Shown here piece by piece: positions 1 through 10,606 of a stretch of 64,000 nucleotides of DNA. Source of the stretch: Pogostemon cablin (lineage: Eukaryota; Streptophyta; Magnoliopsida; Lamiales; Lamiaceae); assembly GCA_023678885.1 (NCBI GenBank), contig CM043001.1, forward strand, positions 28,587,867 to 28,651,866, written 5' to 3'. Every line of letters begins with the position of its first letter. Within the stretch, counting starts at the first letter, position 1. Position numbers and translations under genes: made by a program. A model generated the notes under the pieces. That model was not told the origin of the DNA, ran no database searches, and worked only from the letters and a program-made list of their open reading frames with translations.

Positions 1-501
1 CCAAAGGCTACTGCTGTGTTGCCCAAAATGCAAATGCAAACATCTTCTATGCCCAAAGTTAAAGTAGTTTGATTAATTTCTTCCCAGTGCTAAAGAAGCT
101 TCATCTTCTCCATTTGAACAAGTTAGAAAAACTCCCTTAAGGCATGAGTGTAAAAACTAAAGAGAACAGCAGATGATATCTGTTGGCACAAGATCAACAC
201 CAATAAGTGGAAGTTTGATCCCAAAAAAGAATAATAAATCTTGAGACGAATTTGGAAAAAGTGAATTTCTATAACTTAACAGCAACTATCCACTGACGTA
301 AATACAACTTCAATCATATATTACAATAAAGGAAAATTGAGCCTATTTTTAACAATAAGGCTAAAGGATATACTAGATAAGTAGATATAGAGGAGTAATC
401 ATTTATTACAACAGAGAAAGGATACTCATTAATATTTCTAAATAAGTTCATCTCCAAAAATTTATCTATACTAATTTCCACAATGAGAGAATTACACACA
501 C
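1..501. other. left-edge stretch, no gene resolved
   Basis: AT-rich sequence with no convincing reading frame. It lies on the 3' side of the possible minus-strand exon at 502-678 and could hold its intron and later exons, but I see no acceptor site with a clear open frame behind it before the window edge. Confidence 0.4.
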
Positions 502-678
502 TTGAGTGTCTGTATGTGAGTTATTGCAGCGAGGCGGCCGCCTTGTCATCAACTGAGATACTGGAGGAACAACTGGATTTTGGAGTGGGGAGGAAAAGGG
601 CTTCATGCGCAAGAATTTCAGCTTGCCAATCATAGTGATCTTGTGGCTAATTTCTTGAAGCTTCTTAGCATCTATCAT
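502..678 (-). CDS. possible first exon of an unrecognised protein (partial)
   Basis: The minus strand opens with ATG at 676-678 and reads 59 codons of balanced composition, richer in GC than its surroundings. The start is MIDAKKL followed by a basic stretch, then a proline- and serine-rich part (PFSSPLQNPVVPPVSQL) and a TRRPPR patch. A GT donor (CAA|GTGTGT) follows in phase 0 at 501. The first seven residues recall the N-terminus of SAUR auxin-response proteins, but no SAUR core is present, so I do not assign that family. No downstream exon could be placed. This may be a real short exon or a chance frame. Confidence 0.25.
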
Positions 679-1219
679 GCATCCATGAGTTTTGTGTTTG
701 CTTGTTTCACCTTAATTGTTAATATTATAGTCTCTTGATTTCTAAATTTTGCTTGTTTTTTTCATCCCCAAACTCAACTTTCATTTATTTTATTTCAATT
801 TTAACCACTATTTCAACATATCTTTTTGGAAAAATGGTCATTTTAGCCCTCCATTTTATATCATGGGTTCAAGTAAGCCCTCAATTTCTTTTTTTTTTTT
901 TTTTCAAGAAAGCCATCTATTAATTTTAGTATGATGAAATTAGCCATTTATCCTCTAAAATTCAAGCATGAATACTTTCGCATTGCGTGAGGCTATTTCA
1001 ATTTACCGTTGTGTCATAAGCTTTAATTCACATTTTTAATGGTAAAATTTAGAGTAAATTTTATCATTTTTTTGCATTTTAAATTAGATGCGTGTGTATT
1101 TAGAGTGCATATGATGTAAATAGTCCTAACGCATTTCAATGCTGTACTCAGTATATAATTCTATCTAAAAACAACAATTAAGCTTTTTTTTTTAACAATT
1201 AAGTTAACTTCAACTACAA
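679..1219. other. intergenic, AT-rich
   Basis: No gene is visible. The stretch holds poly-T runs (for example near 885-905) and ends in the target site of the miniature transposon that follows. Confidence 0.5.
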
Positions 1220-1476
1220 GGGTAAGTCTATGAGACTGTCTCACGTGAGACCATTTTTCACTTTTTAAAATAGTTATCACTTTCGCTATAAATCGTTATC
1301 ACTTTCGCCATAAAATGTTATCACTTTTTATTTACACTATAAATTGTTCATGAAATAGCATTTTCACTTTTCATAATTTATTATCACTTTTCTTCATATA
1401 AGTTATCACTTTCTGGCAGTCTCACGTCACTTTCCTGTAAGCCCTTACGTGAGACGGTCTCATACAAGTCTTTGCC
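1220..1476. mobile_element. Mutator-like MITE upstream of the NLR gene
   Basis: This 257-bp non-coding element is flanked by a perfect 9-bp direct repeat, CAACTACAA, at 1211-1219 and 1477-1485. Its ends are inverted repeats that share the block TATGAGAC(T/C)GTCTCACG. The interior repeats the word TTATCACTTT. A 9-bp duplication fits Mutator-like elements. Related GAGACGGTCTC and ATCACTTTT sequences occur near 44712, 49910, 50130 and 62655, so this is a local family. It sits about 195 bp upstream of the NLR start codon. Confidence 0.75.
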
Positions 1477-1520
1477 CAACTACAAATAGAGATAAAAAAA
1501 GAAAAAAAAAAAATTTACTA

Positions 1521-1527
1521 TATAAAT
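1521..1527 (+). promoter_or_regulatory. probable TATA box of the NLR gene
   Basis: TATAAAT lies 144 bp upstream of the ATG at 1671, a usual plant spacing that allows a 5' UTR of about 110 bases. It is a positional match only. Confidence 0.5.
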
Positions 1528-1670
1528 GGCCAAATAACATGAGTGGGTGGAGTAGCTAAAGGAGCATACCCTTTCCAATCATTGAGTCACACCTTTGAGG
1601 ATAATAGTACTATATTTTATCTTTCATCACTGCAGAAATACAACTAAACCATCTTATCAGAGCCTTAGAG

Positions 1671-1730
1671 ATGGCAGCTTATGCAGCTGTAGTGTCTCTT
1701 ATGAATACTATTGACAACATCCAGAATCAT
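1671..1730 (+). pseudogene. NLR resistance gene, first 20 codons (5' fragment)
   Basis: ATG at 1671 begins a 20-codon fragment (MAAYAAVVSL then MNTIDNIQNH) of a coiled-coil NLR immune receptor. It stops at Element 1. The last codon, CAT at 1728-1730, is part of the ATCAT target-site duplication, which reappears at 17005-17009. The next codon, CCT at 17010, continues the same frame, so the gene was one uninterrupted frame before insertion. The N-terminal pattern is typical of Rx-type CC domains of asterid NLRs. Family assignment rests mostly on the downstream part at 17010-19666. Confidence 0.85.
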
Positions 1731-3509
1731 TGTTTGCCTATTTTTGTAGTAGTACTCACGAGCAAGAATACTCGATCGTCGTAGTAGTGTATTCCAAGAA
1801 AAATTATCAATCCACAAAGGAGTTATGTTCGGACTAGCAAAATACGTGAGCTCATGTTCATATTGTTTTTGTGAGGATGATCGGGGGTTTTGAGAATAGA
1901 TGACAAATAAACAAGTAAATCAAGTAACAAGAAAATGAAATAGCAAGTAAAAGAAATGACAAGTGAAAATGATGGCAATAAAAGAGAATGGGTGTTTAAG
2001 TTCAAGAATGGAAAAACATGGGATTAGAAACATCCAAGCACACTCAATTCATATTATCATGCAAAAGGAATTCAATTCAATTGATGTAAATTAAGGGTGA
2101 TCACAATGGTATCCTAAGCTCCCTTTCGGGTTACAAAGGTTGTTGATCCACAAAAGACTCCCAAAAGCACTTAAGATCAAAGCCCAACATTAACCCCTTC
2201 CATCTAGGTACTAGTTAGATTAAACTCTCCCTTTTTGTGTACTAAGGCCAACGAATGGATTGGTTCCCCTCATCGAATTTAGATATCCTTTCGGTCAAAC
2301 CCAAACTCAATGTCTATTCATGCCTTCCTAATACTATAGAGGGTCGTTTCCGTCTCACTCCAAGCAATACACACATGAACATCATAATAGCACTTAATTA
2401 CCACAAATAATCCATTGATCAACAATCCATTAAACCAATAAACATTCATGAATAACAAACCATGCTATCACAATATCAAAGCAATTAAATCCCATGAATA
2501 GAAATCAACATCAATTAAATGAAAAACCAATTTAATCCACATGATAATATAAATCTAATATGCTCTTCATATTCCTAATCCCACTAGAGGGATTAGCCCA
2601 ACATGATTAGGGTAACAAAACACATAAATGATTCATTACAATAATCCATAGTTCAAAATCCAAAAGAAAATCAAAAGAGATGTAAATCTTCCCCAACAAT
2701 TTCTTGTAGGAAATCTTCAATACTCATGGATCTTCTTCTCTAGCTATTGATTTCTTGAGATCTCTCACACCCAATGGAAGATATGAAGATTTGGTGGAGA
2801 ATTGATGGAATGGATGAAGATGGATCAAAGTGGATGAAGGTGGATCTAGATGGTGGTGGAAAATGGGAGAAAAGGTGTGTGATGTGTGTGTTGAAGGTGG
2901 ATTTTCGGATCTGATCTGAAAAATGTTGAAATGAGGTCTATTTATACCCCATGTGGGCCTTCTAGAAGATTCTGATTTTTTTAGAAGGAATTTCACCTAC
3001 ACGGGTCGCGCTCTGCACACGGCCACAGGGGTGGCCGTGTTGTGTAATCTGGTGTCCGCACACGGCTTCTAGGACAGAGCCGTGCGCGGTACACGTCCCG
3101 TGTTCTGCGCTCGACCCGTGCTCTGCGCTCGGCTACAGGGGTGACCGAGTTGGTGATTCTGGCGACATTACACGGCCTTCATGACAGGCCCGTGTGTGGA
3201 ACTCGAGGCGTGTTCAAGACACGACCCGTGTTCCTGCACACGGCCGGCCGTGTTGTGCAGCTTCTTCTCCTCTTTCACTGTTTCGGCTCGTTCTTCCTCG
3301 TTTCAACTTCAAATTGAGATCCGCTTTTTCCTATGCCTTCCTTATCATATCTAGCATCCAATAAAAAGTGAAAATCTTAGGTTTAAGCTCATTCACATAC
3401 ATTTCCATAAAAACACAAAACACCACCAAATAATACAAAAATACGGATAAAATAATACGAAAATACATATAAAAAGATACTAAAATCTAGGTGAAAATAG
3501 CGCCAATCA
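1731..3509 (-). repeat. Element 1 LTR (3' LTR in sense orientation)
   Basis: This 1779-bp repeat matches 15226-17004. It has TG...CA ends, a TATAAATA box on the minus strand at 2939-2946, and a GC-rich palindromic array at about 3000-3255 upstream of that box. Confidence 0.95.
3000..3255. repeat. GC-rich palindromic array in the Element 1 U3 region
   Basis: The short words CACGGCC/GGCCGTG and CACGACCCGTG recur in both orientations about every 20-40 bases, in sharp contrast with AT-rich flanks. The array lies just upstream of the LTR TATA box in the sense direction. A second copy lies at about 16495-16755. Confidence 0.8.
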
Positions 3510-3525
3510 AACCCCCCAAACTTAA
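3510..3525 (-). promoter_or_regulatory. Element 1 polypurine tract
   Basis: On the minus strand, TTAAGTTTGGGGGGTT directly abuts the 3' LTR, the position where plus-strand priming occurs in LTR retrotransposons. Confidence 0.85.
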
Positions 3526-3528
3526 GGT

Positions 3529-3548
3529 GTTGCTCGTCCCCGAGTAAC
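3529..3548 (-). other. hairpin beside the Element 1 polypurine tract
   Basis: An 8-bp stem (GTTGCTCG on the plus strand against CGAGTAAC, one mismatch) closes a four-base loop that reads GGGA on the sense strand, a GNRA-type loop. Counterparts lie at 5550-5569 and 30348-30369. Confidence 0.7.
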
Positions 3549-3820
3549 GAAAATGACAAACCAAGAGGAGAAATTTTCACCTAGGAAAAATACTAAACGA
3601 ACATAAGCAATAACACATCGTTAGCAATAAGAACTACAAACTATGCTAAGTCATCCTACAACATTAAAATCATGACATGAGAAATTAACAAGTTCAATCA
3701 AATGAGAATAAAATGTAATATAGTTCCTTTTAAGTCCAACCCTCACAATGGATATCGATGTCTCTCAACACTCTTTTGAAATAGGGTAAGTCACACTCAT
3801 TAATCGATTGGCTCGACTCA

Positions 3821-5531
3821 TGATTAATCATAAAATAGTGGGCATGACCAATTAAAGAAATTATCGAACCACAGGGAGGAAGGTACTAGAGTTTAAGCGA
3901 TCTCAAGTTTATCGTGATTTTATAAGGACGACGGAAAGGAGCGGATAGGAGCAAATGAATGCAGTTATGCTAAAGCAAGAAATAAGGATAAAATGAATGC
4001 AAAGATAAGATGGTTCCAAATGATGCAAGGATGAGATTAACAACAATCATGGCATAGATAATTAAGTAATCATGCAATTAATTCTAATCTCTCATGGACA
4101 AGGTATAGAAGCGATCACTAATTCCACCTAAACTCTCTCTCGAGATGGATAGGATGTAGGCCCTCAACAAGGCTCCCAAACGCACATAGGATCGAGACAA
4201 TAGCAAACACCTCCCACTAGGTACTAATTACTCTATGAGTTCCCTAATTAGGTACTAAATTATAAGCAATATTCCCTTTTAAGGTACTATGAATTCACTA
4301 ATTGTTTGGGTCTCCTCATTTAATCAACCAACCTCTCGATTAAGCTAATCAAATGTTCTATCAAAGGGTTCTAAATCTAGAAGGATATCTCTATCTCATT
4401 CTAAATTAATGCACATGAAGTGTATGATGAAATGATTCAATGAACTATCCTAAACACATAATTGATTTCTCAATCTAATCACATGCCCATGACAATTAAT
4501 CACACAAATCATCATATACATCAAGCAATCAACAATCAATGATAGAAATAACACAAAGCCCATTCAAGATTAAAATCAATTTGCATAAAAACTAAATTAT
4601 CCAACACCAATCATGGAGCTAATCTCACAAAGGAGATTAGCCTCTCATATCCATAAGAAAATTAACATAGACATTAAGATCCTTACAAAACATGATCAAT
4701 CTATAAAGAAATGCACAAAAATTAGAATTAGATTCCCCCTTTGAAGTGCTTCAATGGAGATCTCCTTCTTCTTCTTGTGATCTCACTCTCCCTTGCTTCC
4801 TTGATCACTTGGATGGTGAATTTGATGGAGGGGATCAAGTGTAGATGGGTGGATGAAGAATGGATGAAGATGATGGTGGAAAATGGAAGAAATGGTGTGT
4901 GAGGTGTGTGTAGAAGAGTGGATTTTTTATCTTTTTTTTATAAAATCTGAATGTAAGGGTATTTATACTCCTTGACAAGCTTCTAGAAGGATTCTGAATT
5001 TTTCTGATCCCTGACACGACACGAGTCGTGTGGCGCAACACGGCCATAAGGTGCCCGTGTTGCGTGAACTGATGCTCCCGCACGGCCATCGCGTACAGGC
5101 CCGTGTTGGCTACACGGGTCGTGTGCTGCAACACGAGTCGAGCTCCGCAACACGACCAAGTGGTGGTCGTGTTGGATAAATAGATGTCGCCGCACGGCCA
5201 TTCTGGACAGACCTGTGTTAGCAACACGAGTCGTGTGCTGCGACACGACTCGTGCTCCCGACACGGCCAGTCGTGTTGCTGCTGCCCTGATTCCTTCACT
5301 GTTTTGGCTCGTTCTCCCTCGTTTCAACTCCAAATTGAGATCCGCTTTTTCCTACATCTTCCTTATCATATTTAGCATCAAATAAAAAGTGAAAATAGTA
5401 GGTTTAAGATCATTCACACACATTTCCATGAAAACACAAAACACAACCAAATAACACATAAAATACGGATAAAATAATACGAAAACACATATAAAAAGAC
5501 ACTAAAATCTAGGTGAAAATATCACTCATCA
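3821..5531 (-). repeat. Element 2 LTR (3' LTR in sense orientation)
   Basis: This 1711-bp repeat matches 8895-10606, with TG...CA ends. A GC-rich array of CACGAGTCG, CACGGCC and related inverted words lies at about 5012-5285. Confidence 0.95.
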
Positions 5532-5546
5532 CACCCCCAAACTTAA
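5532..5546 (-). promoter_or_regulatory. Element 2 polypurine tract
   Basis: The minus strand reads TTTAAGTTTGGGGGTG immediately before the LTR. Confidence 0.85.
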
Positions 5547-5549
5547 AGT

Positions 5550-5569
5550 GTTGTGCGTTCCCGCACAAC
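5550..5569 (-). other. hairpin beside the Element 2 polypurine tract
   Basis: A perfect 8-bp stem, GTTGTGCG against CGCACAAC, has a loop that reads GGAA on the sense strand (GNRA type). Compared with Element 1, both strands of the stem changed while pairing was kept. Confidence 0.75.
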
Positions 5570-7312
5570 GAAAATAATAAACCAAGGTGAGTGATTTTCA
5601 CCTAGGAAAAGACTAAACGAACATAAGTAACAATACATCAATAATAATAAGAATTACAAACTATGCTAAGGCATCCTACAACATTAGATTCATGACATGA
5701 AGAATTAACGAGTTCAATCACAAGAGAATAATAGTGTAATACAGTTCCTTTTTAGTCCAACCCTCACATAGATATCAATTTCACTCAACACTCTTTAAAG
5801 TTTGGTAAAACAACACTCATTAACCGATTGGCTCGACTCGCCATAAGCTTGCTCGTGGACTACATTCACAAACCACCAAAGTTTCCATTAATGATCAAAA
5901 AGGTCTTTCATTAAGGATGTAATGATAGGCTCTTTGGTAGTGTATGGAAGATATAGATAATAGTTACTAAGCAAGTGTAAGTAATCGAAAAGACGGCCAA
6001 TTTCTCCAACTTCTCCACTTTTCTTTCTTCCTTTCTCAACTTTGGTAATCACAAGCACTAATCATCAACTTTCCTTAGATTTTTATCTTCTTTTAATGCA
6101 TGCTTCCTTCTTTGAACTTTTAAGTACTTGAGCATATTGTTATTGCTTTGCTCATTTTCTTGTTTTGGGGTTGCATGTCCATTCTTTCTTGTGCTCTTTT
6201 TCATCCTTTTTCTTGCTTGTTTACCATTTCTTTTTTTTTTCTTTTTCTTCCCCATCAAACCTTTCTAGCCACCATCTCCTCAATCACCCACACAAAGGGT
6301 ATATATACATGGCTTAAGAAGGTAATCAAGGCTTGTAATGTGCTATATTCACAATAAAAAGGCTTAAAGGCTCAAAATGGTTAACTAGGGATGATGTACA
6401 TGGTAGGAAAATATATGGCAATGACTATGAATAACAAGGATGGCCTAAGATCATTTCACTAATCTCCACAAATCGGGCTCGTTCCTATAGTCCTTGAGCA
6501 AGTTCTGGCTTATCAAACACAACCAATCCACTCATGAAGAAAAACCATGTATGCACGGTTGAGGCTCAAATTCTCACAAGCTTATGCATTGGACCTTAAG
6601 AAACTTATTACACCACATTCATCTCAAAATTGAACAAGTTAAATAAAACATGTCACAATTCGAAAGTGTAGAGATTCTTAATCATAACTTGTCATCACTT
6701 ACTACCACAACATATCACCACTCATGTTCAAAAATGACTCACAACATCCCAAAAATAATCCACCAAACACTCCCTAAACAAGAATAAAAATGCACACGAA
6801 ACATAAAATAAAGACTCAACAAACAAGAAATAACCAAAAACACATAACATGCAAGAATAAAAATCACCATCATAAAACAATGAAGCACACATTCAAATCA
6901 TCCATAACAATGTAAGCTCACAATCATCCCAACCTTTGATTGAAAATTGAAATCCTAAATTACGGAAGTAAACATCCCAAAACATAACACATGAAGTAGC
7001 ATGCTAATCCATCAATCCAAATCAACATCAATTAGAAGTGCTAAGGTGTAGAGTACTCCCTCAATAGGCATTTGGTAAGGAAAGCGTTAGCTCCAAGCTC
7101 CCTTCGTGCTTCCAATACCCTTCATTTATACTCAAAAACTCAATAAACACCATTAGCTTAACAATTTCATTAAAAATATGGACTCACATGCACTTCAACA
7201 CAACCAATCATACCAAAATCCAACCAAACTCATGAAATTTTTTTTAAAATTAGCCCAAAACTACGAAAAGTATATGCTTAAACAAAGTACGTCACACCAC
7301 ACCATATCCCCC
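5570..7312. other. Element 2 non-coding tail
   Basis: No credible gene. The stretch is homologous to the tail of Element 1 (3549-3820 followed by 10612-12077), including the block containing CATAAGCTTGCTCG. Short frames here lack codon structure. Confidence 0.75.
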
Positions 7313-7350
7313 CAAACTTAAATTGAAACAAGAGTTTCGAGGTAAGTTTG
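7313..7350 (-). other. hairpin with G-run downstream of the Element 2 ORF
   Basis: CAAACTTA (7313-7320) pairs with TAAGTTTG (7343-7350). On the sense strand the stem is followed at once by a G-run (plus-strand C-run 7308-7313), so it resembles an extra polypurine tract with a stem attached. Copies occur at 12078-12115, 12224-12261 and 31805-31840. Confidence 0.6.
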
Positions 7351-7573
7351 CAAAAAGTGGTGTGACTGACTATCACATTTCAAATCAAGCACTCTTCGTG
7401 TCTTCAATACGCTTATTCCTCACAAGCACAATCAACCTACATGCCAAAAATGCAAGAAATAACAAATCCACAATCCTTATTGAAAGCATTAAATAAAGCA
7501 ATAAAGATAATGATGGGTTGCCTCCCATCGAGCGCTAAGTTTAGCGTCTTCAAGCCGGACGATAGTCTTTAGC

Positions 7574-8749
7574 TCATGGTGGTCTTGAATAGTCCTTAGG
7601 CACTATCATAGGTTTCTTCTTGAAGTAGTGCCTTGTGCTCTCCCGTTCAACCACTAGAACGGTTCCCTTCTTATTAAATAGCTCAAGTAATTGGTCTCCG
7701 AAGACGTTCTTCACAAGGAATGGCCCTTTCCACTTGTTCCACTTTTTCCATGGGGCTTTATATGCATTTTGAACTTCAACCACATCCCCCGGTAAGAATT
7801 CGGGCATTGACAAGTGTTGTTGTCCTCTTGCAACCTTTTTCCTACAATCACCAAACAAATTTTTATCAATAAAATCATGAAAGTTCTTAAGAGAATTTGA
7901 AATTTCAATAGAATGAGAAGGTTTAGGCTTGTGGGGAGTGAATTCCATGATCTTAGTTTCCGGAGACTTCTTTTCTTCCGTAAGGGCATGAATCTCTTCT
8001 CGATTTTGATGTTTTACTTTTTCAACCATCTCTTCAAGAGACTCGACAAATTTATCGAATTCCTCCGTCAACTCTTCTTTCAACTTTGTAGCTTTCACCC
8101 ACTTAGGCACCCTTTCTCTCTTTTCCTTCATAACCTCATCAACCCCCAAACTATCCTCTTTTCGATCTTTAATAGAGGAAGAAGGCTTGTTGTTCTCAAC
8201 GGTGGATACAACTTGACTAACTTGGTGCTCAATGGAATCCAATCTAGCACCGAATGCTACTATTGCACTTGTCACCATGTCACACCAATTTTCGATTCGA
8301 TCCATCCACATTTCATTAAACTTACTCTCCTTCTCTATGCGATCCATAACCATTTCAAACATCTTTTCTCCAAACATTGCTATGTGGTCACTTTGGGTGG
8401 AATAAGAGGTGTTGGAGTCTTGAAAATTTCCCCATAGATGTGGTTGATTTCCTTCTTGATGACTAGAAAAATTTCCTTGAAAAACATCTTCCACACCTTG
8501 AGGGTATACTTGATGATGCATTTGATGAGGAACTCCAAAATTCTCATAACCTTGTTGTTGGAATTGAATATCTTGTACTCCGTAATCCGGTTGCAAATTA
8601 GGCTCCCAATTTGGCATTTGAAATCCTTGAAAATTTCCTTGTGTGTTCATAGCGGAATGAACACTTCTATTCACCATATCTCGAAGATTATCCATGTAGC
8701 TCATATTTTTGGGGTTGCTCTCCTTCTTCTTCCTTCTCAAGGTATGCAC
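7574..8749 (-). CDS. Element 2 protein with integrase C-terminal-like tail
   Basis: This is a 391-residue intact frame, the only long ORF of Element 2. The N-terminal ~135 residues are rich in Q, N, P, G and aromatic residues (GNFQGFQMPNWEP, HQMHHQVYPQG) and look disordered. The middle (about 140-290) is highly charged with coiled-coil potential (EELTEEFDKFVESLEEMVEK). The last ~85 residues contain LPGDVVEVQNAYKAPW, then KWKGPFLVKNVFGD and RHYF. This matches the pattern of the C-terminal DNA-binding part of Athila/Tat integrases (GD near the start, W.GPF.V..V, ..HY at the end). There is no gag CCHC knuckle, protease or catalytic integrase core. It may help package or target the element, but its function is unknown. 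The ATG at 8749, about 125 bases past the primer site, is the first in frame. Confidence 0.7.
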   Translation of the reverse strand: MHTLRRKKKESNPKNMSYMDNLRDMVNRSVHSAMNTQGNFQGFQMPNWEPNLQPDYGVQDIQFQQQGYENFGVPHQMHHQVYPQGVEDVFQGNFSSHQEGNQPHLWGNFQDSNTSYSTQSDHIAMFGEKMFEMVMDRIEKESKFNEMWMDRIENWCDMVTSAIVAFGARLDSIEHQVSQVVSTVENNKPSSSIKDRKEDSLGVDEVMKEKRERVPKWVKATKLKEELTEEFDKFVESLEEMVEKVKHQNREEIHALTEEKKSPETKIMEFTPHKPKPSHSIEISNSLKNFHDFIDKNLFGDCRKKVARGQQHLSMPEFLPGDVVEVQNAYKAPWKKWNKWKGPFLVKNVFGDQLLELFNKKGTVLVVERESTRHYFKKKPMIVPKDYSRPP

Positions 8750-8874
8750 CTATAAAAGAAAGAAAAATTAGAACAAAATTTTCCAAAGCAAATATAAGAT
8801 GCAAAAATTAAAAAAAATGTCCTTATTAAGACCACTCTAAATAACCCTTCGTCAAACTACTAGCGACCGTTACC

Positions 8875-8892
8875 TCCCCGGCAACGGCGCCA
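8875..8892 (-). promoter_or_regulatory. Element 2 primer-binding site (tRNA-Asp)
   Basis: The plus strand reads TCCCCGGCAACGGCGCCA, which matches the 18-base 3' end of plant tRNA-Asp(GUC) including CCA, as I recall that tRNA. It lies two bases from the LTR at 8895. A tRNA-Asp primer is characteristic of the Athila group. Confidence 0.85.
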
Positions 8893-8894
8893 TT

Positions 8895-10606
8895 TGATTA
8901 ACCATAATAGAGTGGGCATGACCAATTAAAGAAATTATCGAACCACAGGGAGGAAGGTACTAGAGTTTAAGCGATCTCAAGTTTATCGTGATTTTATAAG
9001 GACGACGGAAAGGAGCGGATAGGAGCAAATGAATGCAGTTATGCTAAAGCAAGAAATAAGGATAAAATGAATGCAAAGATAAGATGGTTCCAAATGATAC
9101 AAGGATGAGATTAACAACAATCATGGCATAGATAATTAAGTAATCATGCAATTAATTCTAATCTCTCATGGACAAGGTATAGAAGCGATCACTAATTCCA
9201 CCTAAACTCTCTCTCGAGATGGATAGGATGTAGGCCCTCAACAAGGCTCCCAAACGCACATAGGATCGAGACAATAGCAAACACCTCCCACTAGGTACTA
9301 ATTACTCTATGAGTTCCCTAATTAGGTACTAAATCATAAGCAATATTCCCTTTTAAGGTACTATGAATTCACTAATTGTTTGGGTCTCCTCATTTAATCA
9401 ACCAACCTCTCGATTAAGCTAATCAAATGTTCTATCAAAGGGTTCTAAATCTAGAAGGATATCTCTATCTCATTCTAAATTAATGCACATGAAGTGTATG
9501 ATGAAATGATTCAATGAACTATCCTAAACACATAATTGATTTCTCAATCTAATCACATGCCCATGACAATTAATCACACAAATCATCATATACATCAAGC
9601 AATCAACAATCAATGATAGAAATAACACAAAGCCCATTCAAGATTAAAATCAATTTGCATAAAAACTAAATTATCCAACACCAATCATGGAGCTAATCTC
9701 ACAAAGGAGATTAGCCTCTCATATCCATAAGAAAATTAACATAGACATTAAGATCCTTACAAAACATGATCAATCTATAAAGAAATGCACAAAAATTAGA
9801 ATTAGATTCCCCCTTTGAAGTGCTTCAATGGAGATCTCCTTCTTCTTCTTGTGATCTCACTCTCCCTTGCTTCCTTGATCACTTGGATGGTGAATTTGAT
9901 GGAGGGGATCAAGTGTAGATGGGTGGATGAAGAATGGATGAAGATGATGGTGGAAAATGGAAGAAATGGTGTGTGAGGTGTGTGTAGAAGAGTGGATTTT
10001 TGATCTTTTTTTTTATAAAATCTGAATGTAGGGGTATTTATACTCCTTGACAAGCTTCTAGAAGGATTCTGAATTTTTTTGATCCCTGACACGACTCGTG
10101 TCGTGTGGCGCAACACGGCCATAAGGTGCCCGTGTTGCGTGAACTGATGCTCCCGCACGGCCATCGCGTACAGGCCCGTGTTGGCTACACGGGTCGTGTG
10201 CTGCAACACGAGTCGAGCTCCGCAACACGACCAAGTGGTGGTCGTGTTGGATAAATAGATGTCGCCGCACGGCCATTCTGGACAGGCCTGTGTTAGCAAC
10301 ACGAGTCGTGTGCTGCGACCCGACTCGTGCTCCCGACACGGCCAGTCGTGTTGTTGCTGCCCTGATTCCTTCACTGTTTTGGCTCGTTCTCCCTCGTTTC
10401 AACTCCAAATTGAGATCCGCTTTTTCCTACATCTTCCTTATCATATTTAGCATCAAATAAAAAGTGAAAATAGTAGGTTTAAGCTCATTCACACACATTT
10501 CCATGAAAACACAAAACACAACCAAATAACACATAAAATACGGATAAAATAATACGAAAACACATATAAAAAGACACTAAAATCTAGGTGAAAATATCAC
10601 TCATCA
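8895..10606 (-). repeat. Element 2 LTR (5' LTR in sense orientation)
   Basis: This 1712-bp repeat acts as the promoter LTR. TATAAATA lies on the minus strand at 10035-10042, with the GC-rich palindromic array at about 10087-10355 upstream of it. Confidence 0.95.

Larger units (their letters stand above)
3821..10606 (-). mobile_element. Element 2: non-autonomous LTR retrotransposon nested in Element 1
   Basis: This 6786-bp element is flanked by ACTCA at 3816-3820 and 10607-10611, inside the 3' non-coding part of Element 1. LTRs at 3821-5531 and 8895-10606 (1711 and 1712 bp) differ at roughly 15 sites by eye. The sense strand is minus: LTR, primer site (8875-8892), one ORF (8749-7574), 2-kb non-coding tail, polypurine tract (5532-5546), LTR. 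The tail is homologous to Element 1 at 3510-3820 and 10612-12430, so host and guest belong to one family with different coding parts. No protease, reverse transcriptase or full integrase is visible. Confidence 0.92.

Noticed and set aside
534..541. A GCGGCCGC (NotI) site that might signal cloning-vector contamination.
   Set aside because: It lies inside a plausible coding exon, with plant sequence on both sides and no vector sequence.
466..678. SAUR auxin-response gene.
   Set aside because: Only the first seven residues resemble a SAUR start; the conserved core that should follow is absent.
4835..5333. Overlapping frames on both strands in the GC-rich LTR arrays (also 9802-10408, 29767-30304, 36402-36939).
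   Set aside because: They occur identically in both LTR copies and follow palindromic repeats, which keep several frames open by composition. No domain is visible.
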